A DNA stretch of 64,000 nucleotides from Bifidobacterium asteroides (lineage in GTDB: Bacteria; Actinomycetota; Actinomycetes; Actinomycetales; Bifidobacteriaceae): assembly GCF_009683175.1 (NCBI RefSeq), contig NZ_WKKW01000005.1:1-64000 (forward strand), given 5' to 3'. The notes beneath the pieces are model-generated. The model did no database searches. It was not told where the DNA came from and was given only the letters and a program-made list of their open reading frames with translations. Below, piece after piece: positions 8,574-17,434 of this stretch (position 1 is its first letter; every line of letters starts with the position of its first letter). The translations under genes and the position numbers were made by a program.

Positions 8574-11297
8574 ATGACACGTAAGCAGCAAGCAGACGCA
8601 CGCGGTCGCGGCCGGACCGCATCCAAGGACAGTCAAGACCCGGAACCCTTCTGGCACAAGGCCCTGCTGGCCCTGCCCCGGGGCCTGGGATCCCTGGTGC
8701 GTGCCGTGGCCGGCAAGAACGGCGACGACTCCGCCTACCGTAAGGACGGGCTCTGCTTCGTGCTGGTCATCCTGGCCGTGCTCTTCTGCGCCAGCGAATG
8801 GTTCCGCGTGAACGGCTTCCTGGGGCGGGGACTGCACGCCATGGCTGCGGGCGTTCTGGGGCTCTGCAGCATCATCCTGCCGGTGGTTCTGCTCTTTGCG
8901 GCCTTCCGGCTGGTCTGCTACACAGGGCGCGAGGCGGGGAACCTGCCTGTGGTGGGCGGCCTCATGGTGGTGCTCTGGTCGGTCTGCTCCATTCTGGACG
9001 TGCTCATGGCCTCGGATTATCGCGGCTTCGACATGAAGGCCATCAGCGACTCAGGCGGCCTTCTGGGGTTCTTCCTGGGTTCGCCCCTGGCCTGGGGGTT
9101 GTCCAAGGTCTTCGCCGTCATCATCTTTGTCCTTGTGGCCATTTTCGGCCTCTTCATAACCTTCAGATTCCATATGAGCGACCTCATGGCCTGGCTGCGC
9201 GGGAAGAGGACCCATGCCTCCAGCTCGGCTCCGGCGCAGACCGCCCCCAACGAGGTCAGGCTGGGGGACGACACCCTGCCCCTGGCGCCCGGCGTGCCCA
9301 CCCACGAGGAGCAGGACCAGGAGGATGCCCAGAACTCCGGCAAGGGCGGGGTGGCCGGCTGGCTCAGCCGCCTGCTGCATGGCCGCATCGGCAAGGATAC
9401 TGACACCCATCTGGAGCGTTACGAGGCTGACGAGCCCTTCTCCCAGGCGGCCTCTCTTGAAGGGACTGACCAGGGTGATCAGTCGGCGCAGGGTTCCGAA
9501 ACTGACCAGGTGTCCACGCAGAACATGCCTGTGGTGGAGGCCCCGGCCACAGCTGCCCTCCTGGATGCCAGGGAGCAGGGGCATCCCAAGGTGGATCCGG
9601 CTGCCCTGTCCGGCGTGGGGGCTTCGGACCCCTGGGCCGCTGCCGCAGCAGCAGCCGACACCGTCCAGATGGACGCCCAGCCCGCTCCGGGAGCAGGAAA
9701 CCAGACTGCTGGAGCCCAGGGTACGGGAGCCCAGGCTGCCGGCGCGTCAAGCTCCTCCGATGAGCGCCAAGCGGACGAGAGCCGACCCTATGTGCTGCCC
9801 AGCACGGACCTGCTGGTCAAGGGCAAGCCCCACGCGGTCAGGACCTCGGCCAACGATGCAGTCATCAAGGCCCTGCAATCGACCTTCCAGCAGTTCGACG
9901 TGGATGCCAAGGTGGTCGGCTTCCTGCGCGGCCCCTCGGTCACCCAGTACGAGGTGGAGCTGGGCCCGGGCGTCAAGGTGGAGAAGGTCACCAACCTTCA
10001 GCGCAACATCGCCTACGCGGTGGCCAGCTCGGATGTGCGCATCCTGTCTCCCATCCCCGGCAAGTCGGCCATCGGCATCGAAATTCCCAACGTGGACCGC
10101 GAGATCGTCCACCTGGGCGACGTGCTGCGCTCCGACAAGGCCCAGCAGGACGATAACCCCATGATGACCGCCGTGGGCAAGGACGTGGAGGGCCACTATG
10201 TGACGGCCGACCTGACCAAGATGCCCCACCTGCTGGTGGCCGGCGCTACGGGTTCGGGCAAGTCCAGCTTCATCAACTCCATGTTGGTTTCGCTGATTAT
10301 GCGGGCCACTCCGGAGCAGGTCCGACTGATCATGGTGGATCCCAAGCGCGTGGAGCTGAGCGCCTACGCCGGCATTCCCCACCTGCTCACGCCCATCATC
10401 ACCGAACCCAAGAAGGCCGCCCAGGCCCTGGAGTGGGTGGTCAAGGAGATGGACGCCCGCTACGACGACCTGCAGTTCTTCGGATTTCGGCACATCAAGG
10501 ACTTCAACAAGGCCGTGCGTGAGGGCAAGGTCCACGCTCCGGCAGGCTCCAATCGCAAGGTGGCTCCTTATCCATATCTGGTCGTGGTGGTCGACGAGAT
10601 GGCCGATCTGATGATGGTGGCCAAGAACGACGTGGAGAGCTCCATCCAGCGCATCACCCAGCTGGCGCGTGCCGCCGGCGTCCACCTGGTCCTGGCCACC
10701 CAGCGGCCCTCGGTGGACGTGGTCACCGGCCTGATCAAGGCCAACATCCCCTCCAGGCTGGCCTTCGCTACCTCCTCATCCACGGATTCCAGGGTCATTC
10801 TGGACGCCACCGGTGCCGAGACCCTGATCGGCCAGGGCGACGCCCTCTTCCTGCCCATGGGGCAAGCCAAGCCCACCCGAGTCCAGGGAGCCTGGGTCTC
10901 CGAGTCCGAGATCCGCAAGGCGGTGGATTATGTGCGCACCCAGCGCAAGCCCCACTACCGTGAGGACATCGAGCAGATGGCCGACAAGGCCGACCACAAG
11001 AATGAGGTCCAGGAGGAGATCGGCGACGATATGGACGAGCTGCTCCAGGCGGCCGAGCTGGTGGTGACCACCCAGTTCGGATCCACCTCCATGCTCCAGC
11101 GCAAGCTGCGTGTGGGCTTCGCCAGGGCGGGGAGGCTGATGGATCTACTGGAGTCGAGGGGAATCGTAGGACCATCGGAGGGTTCCAAGGCCCGCGAGGT
11201 GCTCATCCAACCGCCACAGCTGCAGCAGGCCCTGGCCTTCATCCGAGGCGACGCCACCTCCATGGATCCCGCCCCGGATGAGCAAGCGCAGGGCTGA
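8574..11297 (+). CDS. ftsK: DNA translocase FtsK/SpoIIIE
   Basis: Septum-anchored hexameric ATPase that pumps chromosomal DNA during division. The protein is 907 residues. An N-terminal membrane domain with about four hydrophobic segments (about 58-205) is followed by a long Ala/Gln/Asp-rich linker (about 220-400). The motor domain has Walker A GATGSGKS (about 557-564) and Walker [10 protein letters not shown] (about 673). A C-terminal winged-helix gamma domain (about 825-890, [22 protein letters not shown]) reads the orienting DNA sequence. TAGGCT at 8559-8564 lies 9 nt upstream of the ATG; GAAAGG at 8565-8570 is too close to be a standard ribosome site. Its place before pgsA-cinA-clgR-recA is the common actinobacterial order. 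Confidence 0.96.
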   Translation: MTRKQQADARGRGRTASKDSQDPEPFWHKALLALPRGLGSLVRAVAGKNGDDSAYRKDGLCFVLVILAVLFCASEWFRVNGFLGRGLHAMAAGVLGLCSIILPVVLLFAAFRLVCYTGREAGNLPVVGGLMVVLWSVCSILDVLMASDYRGFDMKAISDSGGLLGFFLGSPLAWGLSKVFAVIIFVLVAIFGLFITFRFHMSDLMAWLRGKRTHASSSAPAQTAPNEVRLGDDTLPLAPGVPTHEEQDQEDAQNSGKGGVAGWLSRLLHGRIGKDTDTHLERYEADEPFSQAASLEGTDQGDQSAQGSETDQVSTQNMPVVEAPATAALLDAREQGHPKVDPAALSGVGASDPWAAAAAAADTVQMDAQPAPGAGNQTAGAQGTGAQAAGASSSSDERQADESRPYVLPSTDLLVKGKPHAVRTSANDAVIKALQSTFQQFDVDAKVVGFLRGPSVTQYEVELGPGVKVEKVTNLQRNIAYAVASSDVRILSPIPGKSAIGIEIPNVDREIVHLGDVLRSDKAQQDDNPMMTAVGKDVEGHYVTADLTKMPHLLVAGATGSGKSSFINSMLVSLIMRATPEQVRLIMVDPKRVELSAYAGIPHLLTPIITEPKKAAQALEWVVKEMDARYDDLQFFGFRHIKDFNKAVREGKVHAPAGSNRKVAPYPYLVVVVDEMADLMMVAKNDVESSIQRITQLARAAGVHLVLATQRPSVDVVTGLIKANIPSRLAFATSSSTDSRVILDATGAETLIGQGDALFLPMGQAKPTRVQGAWVSESEIRKAVDYVRTQRKPHYREDIEQMADKADHKNEVQEEIGDDMDELLQAAELVVTTQFGSTSMLQRKLRVGFARAGRLMDLLESRGIVGPSEGSKAREVLIQPPQLQQALAFIRGDATSMDPAPDEQAQG

Positions 11298-11404
11298 ACA
11301 TCTGCCCAAAAAGCCAGGCCTGGTCTACCGTTATGATGAAACTGCCGCCCGGCATGTAGTGTTGGACGGCCCAAGCGCACGAGTATCGCGTATAAGGAGT
11401 GGCA

Positions 11405-12010
11405 ATGCAGGAGCATGCCGAGTCAGAGACCGGTCGTGAGAGGCGCAGGCTTCTCGAAGGATGGAATTCACCCCCAAACCTGGTCACCTACACCCGTATC
11501 CTCCTGGTCCTGGTCTTCATCGCCTTGGATCTGATGGCCGGTCCCTGGGGCGAGCGCAAGCCTGGCATGCGGTGGACCGCCGCCGTGCTCTTCGTTCTCG
11601 CCGCCTCGACCGATAAGCTGGACGGGTGGATGGCCCGCCGGTACAACCAGGTGACCGAGCTGGGCAAACTCATGGATCCCATCGCCGATAAGCTGCTGAT
11701 CTGCTCGGCGCTGATTGTGGCCTCCGTCTTCGGCGAGCTCTGGTGGTGGGTCACCGTGCTCTTCCTGGTGCGCGAGCTGGGCATCACCCTGCTGCGGGTC
11801 CTGGTCATCAACAAGCAGGGACGGGTCATCGCCGCTTCCCGGGCCGGCAAGTACAAGACCCTGTTTGAATGCATCGGCCTGGGCATGCTGATGGTGCCCT
11901 TGTCGCCGGTCTGGCCCTGGTATCTGGTGGCCACCCGCGTGGTCATTTTGGTGGCCCTGGCCCTCTGCCTCTATTCGGGAGCGGAATACGTGATAGGGAT
12001 GCGGCAATGA
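11405..12010 (+). CDS. pgsA: CDP-diacylglycerol-glycerol-3-phosphate 3-phosphatidyltransferase
   Basis: Integral membrane enzyme making phosphatidylglycerol phosphate from CDP-diacylglycerol. The protein is 201 residues. The CDP-alcohol phosphotransferase signature D-x2-D-G-x2-A-R-x8-G-x3-D-x3-D is complete, from STDKLDGWMARR to GKLMDPIADK (about 59-88). Several transmembrane helices are predicted by eye, beginning with NLVTYTRILLVLVFIAL. The ATG at 11405 was chosen because AAGGAG (11394-11399) is 5 nt upstream; a GTG at 11399 would overlap that site. The gene overlaps cinA by 4 nt (ATGA). PgsA paralogues exist in actinobacteria (PIS, cardiolipin synthase); the synteny supports this one. Confidence 0.93.
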   Translation: MQEHAESETGRERRRLLEGWNSPPNLVTYTRILLVLVFIALDLMAGPWGERKPGMRWTAAVLFVLAASTDKLDGWMARRYNQVTELGKLMDPIADKLLICSALIVASVFGELWWWVTVLFLVRELGITLLRVLVINKQGRVIAASRAGKYKTLFECIGLGMLMVPLSPVWPWYLVATRVVILVALALCLYSGAEYVIGMRQ

Positions 12011-12576
12011 TCGGCAAGAGCGTGCAGGGCCGCTGCGACGACCTGGCGGGACGGATCATCGACACCTGCCGTGATTCGGGCCTGCTGCTGGCCGCTGCCG
12101 AATCGCTGACCGGGGGACTGCTGGCCGATGCCTTCGTCAGGATTCCCGGGGCGTCAGACGTCTTCCTCGGGTCGGCCGTCACCTACGACATTGCTGCCAA
12201 GGCTGCCATTCTCAAGGTTGATCAGGACCTGCTGGCCACCCAGGGTGCGGTCCATCCACGGGTCGCCCAGGAGATGGCCGAGGGCACGGCCAGGCTCTAC
12301 ACCAGGCCAGGGCACGAGGATACGGTAATCGGCATGGCCACTACCGGTGTGGCCGGCCCGGGCCCTGACGGGGATGATCCTGCCGGGCTGGTCTACATCG
12401 GTCTGGCCCTGCCTGTTCGTGTGTTGGGTCGACGTATAGAGACCGGCCTTCAGTCCCATGCCTACCGCACCTATGCCTATGAGCTGCATTTGGACGGCGA
12501 TCGCGAACAGGTGCGTCGAGGCACGGTCATGCGGATTCTGGACCAGCTGGATCGGGCCCTGCACTCGCGCGGCTGA
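12007..12576 (+). CDS. cinA: CinA-family protein / nicotinamide-nucleotide amidohydrolase (PncC domain only)
   Basis: 189 residues corresponding to the C-terminal domain of CinA, which in characterised members deamidates nicotinamide mononucleotide to nicotinate mononucleotide, salvaging NMN produced for example by DNA ligase. The AESLTGGLL motif with the catalytic Ser is at about 32-40, followed by VTYD and the GVAGPGPDG loop. The N-terminal molybdopterin-binding-like domain of full-length CinA is absent, as is usual for stand-alone PncC proteins. The start overlaps the pgsA stop (ATGA), so the two are co-translated. The historical name 'competence/damage-inducible' does not prove a role in competence here. 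Confidence 0.9.
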   Translation: MIGKSVQGRCDDLAGRIIDTCRDSGLLLAAAESLTGGLLADAFVRIPGASDVFLGSAVTYDIAAKAAILKVDQDLLATQGAVHPRVAQEMAEGTARLYTRPGHEDTVIGMATTGVAGPGPDGDDPAGLVYIGLALPVRVLGRRIETGLQSHAYRTYAYELHLDGDREQVRRGTVMRILDQLDRALHSRG

Positions 12577-12587
12577 CTGCCTGGTGC

Positions 12588-12682
12588 GTTAGGTCGCTTC
12601 TCCTAACTGATACCGGACCTTCTGCATACGTGACCTTGGTCACAAAGCAGGCCCTTCAGGTTCCTCCCCTGGAATAATCCAG
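12588..12682. promoter_or_regulatory. Three inverted repeats in the cinA-clgR intergenic region
   Basis: Three separate dyads lie in 95 bp: GTTAGG-N8-CCTAAC (12588-12607), GTGACC-TT-GGTCAC (12630-12643) and CTGGA-ATAA-TCCAG (12669-12682). The first may end the cinA transcript; the other two are placed as operators for clgR. Which protein binds them is unknown. ClgR autoregulation is a reasonable guess. Confidence 0.5.
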
Positions 12683-12742
12683 CGGCTCGTCTGTTGGTCA
12701 CTGTGTAAGAAGTTGAACACGATAATGGCGAAAGGGGCTGCT

Positions 12743-13261
12743 ATGGCCAGCACCGAGACCGTGATGACTCGAACCAACGAAACCTATGATGTCAAGCCGG
12801 CCGCACCCGGAGTGGAGCGCAATGCGCGGGTTCGTGATCTGACACCCGCCCAGCGTCGTGCCGTCGTCTTCGCCCAACAGCAGGTGATCCGTGCCAAGGC
12901 CGCCAAGAAGGCCAAGGAGGAGCGCCAGGCCAACCTGAACAAGATGTGGATGGAGGAGGACGGTATGGAAGCCAGCCGTCAGCGGGCAGCCTCCAACAAC
13001 GACGGCCGGGCCGTCACCCATACCGTCTCCCTGCGCGAGGCCCTGGGCCACGTGCTGCGCGAGCTGAGGACCAACGATCACAAGACCCTGCGTGAGGTCA
13101 GCGAGAAGGCAGGCGTGTCCCTGGGCTACCTGTCCGAGGTGGAGCGCGGCCAGAAGGAGGCCAGCTCCGAACTGCTGAGCTCCATCGCCGACGCGCTGGG
13201 CCTGGGCGTGCCGCAGACCCTGCGGATGGTGGCGGACTACCTGGAGTCCACTCAGGAGTAA
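12743..13261 (+). CDS. clgR: XRE-family transcriptional regulator ClgR
   Basis: Actinobacterial ClgR activates clp protease and chaperone genes under protein-folding stress. This protein has 172 residues. A basic, Ala/Lys-rich N-terminal region (about 1-90) is followed by a Cro/C1-type helix-turn-helix (about 96-165) with [22 protein letters not shown], which closely matches the family, and a short C-terminal tail. The ATG at 12743 has GAAAGGGG 5 nt upstream; ATGs at 12713 and 12725 are less well placed. The N-terminal extension is longer than in corynebacterial ClgR. The location between cinA and DUF3046-recA is the conserved one. In other actinobacteria ClgR levels are controlled by Clp proteolysis through the C-terminus. 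Confidence 0.88.
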   Translation: MASTETVMTRTNETYDVKPAAPGVERNARVRDLTPAQRRAVVFAQQQVIRAKAAKKAKEERQANLNKMWMEEDGMEASRQRAASNNDGRAVTHTVSLREALGHVLRELRTNDHKTLREVSEKAGVSLGYLSEVERGQKEASSELLSSIADALGLGVPQTLRMVADYLESTQE

Positions 13262-13406
13262 GCATGTCAGGTCCTGCCGGTCGACCCGGCGGACCGTTAT
13301 TGAGGGCGTCCGGTTCTGAGGAACCAGGCGCCCTCTTCTGCTGACTGTCGGTTGCTACCGTAGAAGGGGTGTGACAGGGTGGGTCTTGGACGAAAGGTGA
13401 TGTCGG

Positions 13407-13640
13407 GTGCGTGAACGGGAATTCTGGCAGCTGCTGGAGGAGGTCTTCGGCCGGGTCTACGGACGCAGTCTGGCCCGTGACCAAAGGCTGACCGCCCTGG
13501 ATGCCATGACCGTAATAGAGGCACTGGATGCGGGAGTGGAGCCGCGTGTGGTCTGGAACGTGCTTTGCGATCAGATGGAGATTCCCGACTCCCGGCGCTG
13601 GGGGAAGGACCACAATGCGCCGCCCATGCCGGCAGCCTGA
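13407..13640 (+). CDS. DUF3046 family protein
   Basis: 77-residue protein of a family confined to actinobacteria and almost always placed just before recA. It starts at GTG 13407 with GAAAGG 9 nt upstream. Features are EFWQLLEEVFGRVYGRSLARDQ at the N-terminus, then an Ala/Leu-rich helix, EPRVVWNVLCDQMEIP and a hydrophilic tail. No enzymatic motif is seen and the function is unknown. The spacing before recA (228 bp with its own LexA-controlled promoter) suggests independent transcription. Confidence 0.85.
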   Translation: MREREFWQLLEEVFGRVYGRSLARDQRLTALDAMTVIEALDAGVEPRVVWNVLCDQMEIPDSRRWGKDHNAPPMPAA

Positions 13641-13689
13641 TCGGAGGGTTTTATCCTCCGCGAACGTATTTCCCATACCAGGCGTTTTT

Positions 13690-13719
13690 CGAACATTTGT
13701 TCGCATAGTCGGGTATACT
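13690..13719 (+). promoter_or_regulatory. LexA (SOS) box and -10 element of recA
   Basis: CGAACATTTGTTCG (13690-13703) is a perfect match to the Gram-positive LexA palindrome CGAAC-N4-GTTCG. TATACT (13714-13719) follows 10 bp later, so the repressor site overlaps the -35 region. The start codon is about 150 nt downstream, leaving a long leader. Confidence 0.9.
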
Positions 13720-13868
13720 GGTACCCATGGTCCGGTGACTATCGGCACGTTCGACCACATCGGGCGCCGGGACCGCAGACGGGTTCCGACGGCGGATAGG
13801 CTGTCAATCGTGAGGTCGTCAATCAGGATGTCGTCATTGTGAGGTCGGTTACGAAAAAGGAGAGCCAT

Positions 13869-15023
13869 ATGGCACGTCAGAGCAACAGTGGCAAGGCGAA
13901 GAAGGAAGAAGAGGGCGGGATCGACCCCCGTCGCCAGGCAGCCTTGAACACGGCCCTCGCGCAGGTGGAGAAGAGCTTCGGCAAGGGTTCGGCCATGCGA
14001 CTGGGCGACAAGCCTGCCCAGGATGTGGAGGTCATTCCCACCGGTTCCCTGGCCTTGGACATGGCCCTGGGCATCGGCGGACTGCCCCGCGGCCGCATCG
14101 TCGAGATCTATGGTCCGGAATCCTCGGGCAAGACCACCCTGGCCCTGCATGCGGTGGCCAATGCGCAGGCCGGCGGTGGAGTGGCTGCCTTCATCGATGC
14201 CGAGCACGCTCTGGATCCCGAGTATGCCAAGAAGCTGGGTGTGGATACGGACTCCCTGATCGTCTCCCAGCCGGACAACGGCGAGCAGGCGCTGGAGATT
14301 GCCGACATGCTGATCCGGTCGGGAGCCCTGGATGTCATCGTCATCGACTCGGTGGCTGCCCTGGTGCCCAAGGCCGAGATCGAGGGCGATATGGGCGATA
14401 GCCACGTGGGTCTGCAGGCCCGTCTGATGAGCCAGGCCCTGCGCAAGATGACCGGTGCCCTGTCCCAGGCCAACACCACGGCCATCTTCATCAACCAGCT
14501 CAGGGAGAAGATCGGCGTCTTCTTCGGCAGCCCGGAGACCACCACCGGCGGCAAGGCCCTGAAGTTCTATGCCTCGGTCCGCCTGGACATCCGCCGTATC
14601 CAGACCCTGAAGAATGGCGACGAGGCGGTGGGCAACCGCACCAAGGTCAAGGTGGTCAAGAACAAGATGGCCCCGCCCTTCAAGGTGGCCGAATTCGACA
14701 TTCTCTACGGGGAGGGCATCTCCAAGGAGGGTTCGGTTCTGGACATGGCCCTGCAGACCAACATCGTCAAGAAGTCGGGCTCCTGGTTCACCTACGAGGG
14801 CGATCAGCTGGGTCAGGGCAGGGAGAACGTCCGTCAGTTCCTCAAGGACAACCCCGGCCTGACCAAGGAGATTGAGGATAAGGTCAAGGTGGCCTTCGGC
14901 CTTATTCCTGCTCCCTCCGAGGACGACAAGGCCGATCAGGCTGATGCTGACCAGGGCAGCAAGGAAGACGACTCGGCTCCTGTCGACGTCAACACCACCG
15001 TGCCCACGGCCCAGGCTGCATGA
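13869..15023 (+). CDS. recA: Recombinase A
   Basis: ATP-dependent strand-exchange protein and co-protease for LexA. The protein is 384 residues. Walker A GPESSGKT is at about 82-89, Walker [11 protein letters not shown] follows, and the DNA-binding loop region is [23 protein letters not shown]. The C-terminal tail is acidic ([17 protein letters not shown]), as expected for the inhibitory tail. The ATG at 13869 has AAAAGGAGA 5 nt upstream. Expression is under the LexA box at 13690. recX follows after 4 nt, so the modulator is co-transcribed. Confidence 0.98.
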   Translation: MARQSNSGKAKKEEEGGIDPRRQAALNTALAQVEKSFGKGSAMRLGDKPAQDVEVIPTGSLALDMALGIGGLPRGRIVEIYGPESSGKTTLALHAVANAQAGGGVAAFIDAEHALDPEYAKKLGVDTDSLIVSQPDNGEQALEIADMLIRSGALDVIVIDSVAALVPKAEIEGDMGDSHVGLQARLMSQALRKMTGALSQANTTAIFINQLREKIGVFFGSPETTTGGKALKFYASVRLDIRRIQTLKNGDEAVGNRTKVKVVKNKMAPPFKVAEFDILYGEGISKEGSVLDMALQTNIVKKSGSWFTYEGDQLGQGRENVRQFLKDNPGLTKEIEDKVKVAFGLIPAPSEDDKADQADADQGSKEDDSAPVDVNTTVPTAQAA

Positions 15024-15027
15024 CCCG

Positions 15028-15942
15028 ATGATCTCGGCCGAGGACTTCCTGAAGGAAAATCCTGTCCGACTGGCTCAGGCCGAGGATTCTGCCGACTCCA
15101 GCACAGAGTCGAAGAATTCTCGGTCGGACCAGTTGCAGCCAGACCCTGCAGTTGCGCCTGCTCCAGCAGATTCGGTGGCAATCCTTGATCCTGCCCCTGA
15201 GCAGAAGGATGACAGCTTCAAGGAGGACAGCCGCCCAGTGCAGGCCGCTGTACTGGGTCTCGGTCATGGCGCCCGATTCGGAGGCAGTCTGGAAGATGCA
15301 GACAGTTCTGCCAATGCTGATATGGGTGATGAATCCCTGGCAGGTCGACATTCCCATGGCCGCCGTTCTGCCCGTGGTTCCGATAGAAAGACCCGTCATC
15401 GTGGCCGTCGCTCACGTGCCGGAGGTTTTGGCGGCGGTTCCGCGCCTGCAGCCCCGCGAGCAGATGCCGGTGATGCGGATGCTTGCAGGGAGGCTGCCCT
15501 GACCCTGCTGGATGCGGCAGCCCGTTCTAGCGGGGCTCTGACCCGCCGTTTGGTCGACAAGGGTTTTGATACGAACGTAGTCGATCAGGTAATCGACAGG
15601 CTGACCAAGCTGGGCCTTTTGGATGACCGGGCCTATGCCCAGGATCTTCTGCGTTCCTGCCTGCATCGCACCATGGGGGAGCGGGGCGTGCTCTCGGAGA
15701 TGACCCGCAAGGGTCTGGATCCGGGACTGGCTGCGCAGGTGGTGGCCCAGGCCTCTCACGAGGGACTCTTCGTTGACTCCGCCTACGAGCTCGGTCGCAA
15801 GGTGGCCCGAAAGACAGCCGGGCTGGATCTCAAAGTCCGAAAACGGCGATTCTGGAGTGCTGGATCCCGCAAGGGTCACTCTCCCGGCCTCCTCAACCAG
15901 GTGGCAGCCGACCTTTTCGTCTCTGACGACCCTCTCGATTGA
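15028..15942 (+). CDS. recX: Regulatory protein RecX with a long disordered N-terminal extension
   Basis: RecX binds RecA filaments and limits recombinase activity. The recognisable RecX fold (three-helix repeats) covers about residues 150-304, beginning ACREAALTLLDAAARSSGALTRRLVDKGF-like and including LGLLDDRAYAQDLL and GERGVLSEMTRKG. The first 150 residues are low-complexity, first acidic and Ser/Gln-rich, then basic with RRSARGSDRKTRHRGRRSR-like sequence. This doubles the length compared with typical RecX (about 150-200 residues). The start at 15028 is 4 nt after the recA stop. Starts further in cannot be ruled out, but the frame stays open with normal codon use, so the extension looks real. 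Confidence 0.88.
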   Translation: MISAEDFLKENPVRLAQAEDSADSSTESKNSRSDQLQPDPAVAPAPADSVAILDPAPEQKDDSFKEDSRPVQAAVLGLGHGARFGGSLEDADSSANADMGDESLAGRHSHGRRSARGSDRKTRHRGRRSRAGGFGGGSAPAAPRADAGDADACREAALTLLDAAARSSGALTRRLVDKGFDTNVVDQVIDRLTKLGLLDDRAYAQDLLRSCLHRTMGERGVLSEMTRKGLDPGLAAQVVAQASHEGLFVDSAYELGRKVARKTAGLDLKVRKRRFWSAGSRKGHSPGLLNQVAADLFVSDDPLD

Positions 15943-15980
15943 GTTGATTGCTGCTAAGGCACCACGCAGTAAAAGAGAAG

Positions 15981-16358
15981 TTGAGACCTCTCATATACCC
16001 CGGGTTCTGTCATCGGCCGGATTACAATCCGGACGACGGATGGCCATCCATCTCGACCTGACGTTGCCGCCAGGCTCTAGCGGCCTACCCGAAGGCGGGA
16101 CGAGCAGCCCCTGAATGCCTTCTGCTTGGCCTTGCTCCCGATGAGGCTTGCCATGCGGTCGGCGTTACCGTCGACCCGGTGGTCTCTTACACCGCCGTTT
16201 CACCCTTGCCCGCCTTAACAAGGCGAGCGGTCTGTTCTCTGTTGCGCTATCTCTCAGGTCGCCCTGGGCGGACGTTATCCGCCATCGTGCTCTGTGGAGC
16301 CCGGAAGTTCCTCAGCCCTTCCCAGGAGGAGGGACCGCGGCCATCCGAGAGGTCTCGG
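15981..16358 (-). ncRNA. rnpB: RNase P RNA (M1-type)
   Basis: Catalytic RNA that removes 5' leaders from tRNA precursors. Read on the minus strand it has the conserved 5' element GAGGAACTTCCGGGCTCC, a close variant of the bacterial GAGGAAAGTCCGGGCTCC. It also has an internal GCAAGGGTGAAACGGCGG segment and the 3' element ACAGAACCCGGGGTAT. The P1 stem is perfect: GAGACCTCTC at 16356-16347 pairs with GAGAGGTCTC at 15992-15983. About 378 nt fits a type A RNA. The gene is convergent with recX and divergent from hpf. End points are approximate to a few bases. Confidence 0.93.
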
Positions 16359-16364
16359 GGATTC

Positions 16365-16393
16365 AGCATAGCGGAACTGAACGACCAGACCAA
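16365..16393 (-). promoter_or_regulatory. rnpB promoter
   Basis: On the minus strand TTGGTC (16393-16388) and TATGCT (16370-16365) are separated by exactly 17 bp. Initiation about 6-7 nt downstream coincides with the deduced 5' end of the RNA. Confidence 0.65.
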
Positions 16394-16533
16394 TGGTGAC
16401 GATCCCGCTCTGGCCTCAAGCTCAATCAGTGAGTCAGCCCTGCTCTTCGGATACAATCGGAAGCACAGTCGATGGTGACTAAGTCCGCCATCGCACCAGC
16501 GGTTCGTCCGCTCACAAGTGCAAGGAGATTCCC

Positions 16534-17208
16534 ATGGAGATCGTCATTACCGGTCGACATACCCAAATCAAGCAGCGGTTCCGCGATGTTGTGGACAGCA
16601 AGATGAACAGGGTGACGGCCATCGCCCCCGATGCACAGCGCATCCAGGTCGTTCTGACACATGAAGGCAATCCCCGCCAGGCTGACAGCGCCAAGAGGGT
16701 GGAGCTTACGGTCCAGGCCGGCAAGACCGTGATTCGCGCCGAGGCTTCCAGCGCCGACGAGTTCAGCGCACTGGACATGGCCTTGGACAAGCTGACCCAG
16801 CGTCTGCGCCGGGTCCGCGACCGCCGCAAGGACCACCGCCGCGGACTTGAGCATCCGCCCCTGCCCGCCGATCTGCCCGTGGACGACCAGGCAGGCGATG
16901 AGGGTGACCAGGGCCAGGAGTCCAACCCAGACAACAGCGCCCAAAGCGCCGTGGCCTCGGACCTGGCGCCGGGCCAGTCGGTCGAAGTGCAGGTGGGCGA
17001 TACCCCCATCGTCATCCGCCGCAAGCTGCACATCGCCGAGCCAATGAGCATTGACGAGGCCTTGTACGAGATGGAGCTGATCGGCCACGACTTCTTCCTC
17101 TTCGTCAACAAGGAGACCCAACGGCCGTCGGTGGTCTACCGTCGGCACGGTTGGAGCTATGGCGTCTTCGAGATCGATACGCCTGAGCATGTAGGCCAGA
17201 AGAAGTAA
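16534..17208 (+). CDS. hpf: Ribosome hibernation-promoting factor, long form
   Basis: Binds the 30S decoding region and, through its C-terminal domain, dimerises ribosomes into 100S particles in slow growth. The protein is 224 residues. The N-terminal YfiA/RaiA fold spans about 1-105 (MEIVITGRHTQI at its start). A variable acidic linker runs from about 106 to 165. The C-terminal dimerisation domain follows (about 166-224), with the hallmark IDEALYEMELIGHDFFLFVN and VVYRRHGWSYGVFEI. AAGGAGA (16522-16528) is 5 nt before the ATG. It is a single gene placed before secA, an arrangement seen in many actinobacteria and firmicutes. Confidence 0.96.
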   Translation: MEIVITGRHTQIKQRFRDVVDSKMNRVTAIAPDAQRIQVVLTHEGNPRQADSAKRVELTVQAGKTVIRAEASSADEFSALDMALDKLTQRLRRVRDRRKDHRRGLEHPPLPADLPVDDQAGDEGDQGQESNPDNSAQSAVASDLAPGQSVEVQVGDTPIVIRRKLHIAEPMSIDEALYEMELIGHDFFLFVNKETQRPSVVYRRHGWSYGVFEIDTPEHVGQKK

Positions 17209-17434
17209 GCGTAAAACGGATATTGAACTGTGGGGCGATTCCCCGGCGGCAGCTTGGCCCGGCCTCCGGAGAATTGCCCTTCTTCAATGACCGACCCGGT
17301 TGCCAAGGCCGCAGCCGGGTTTGTGGAACCATCGGTTTCGAGAAAATCGGTGCATTCGCGTAAGATAATCAAGGTCTGGGCCTACGTCAGCTGAGGGCGT
17401 GCGAAGGCCATAAAAGAACGGTAGGGAGCGCAAC

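Noticed and set aside
15943-16533. Short plus-strand open frames in the recX-hpf gap
   Set aside because: The region is the RNase P RNA gene on the minus strand, confirmed by conserved elements and the P1 stem.
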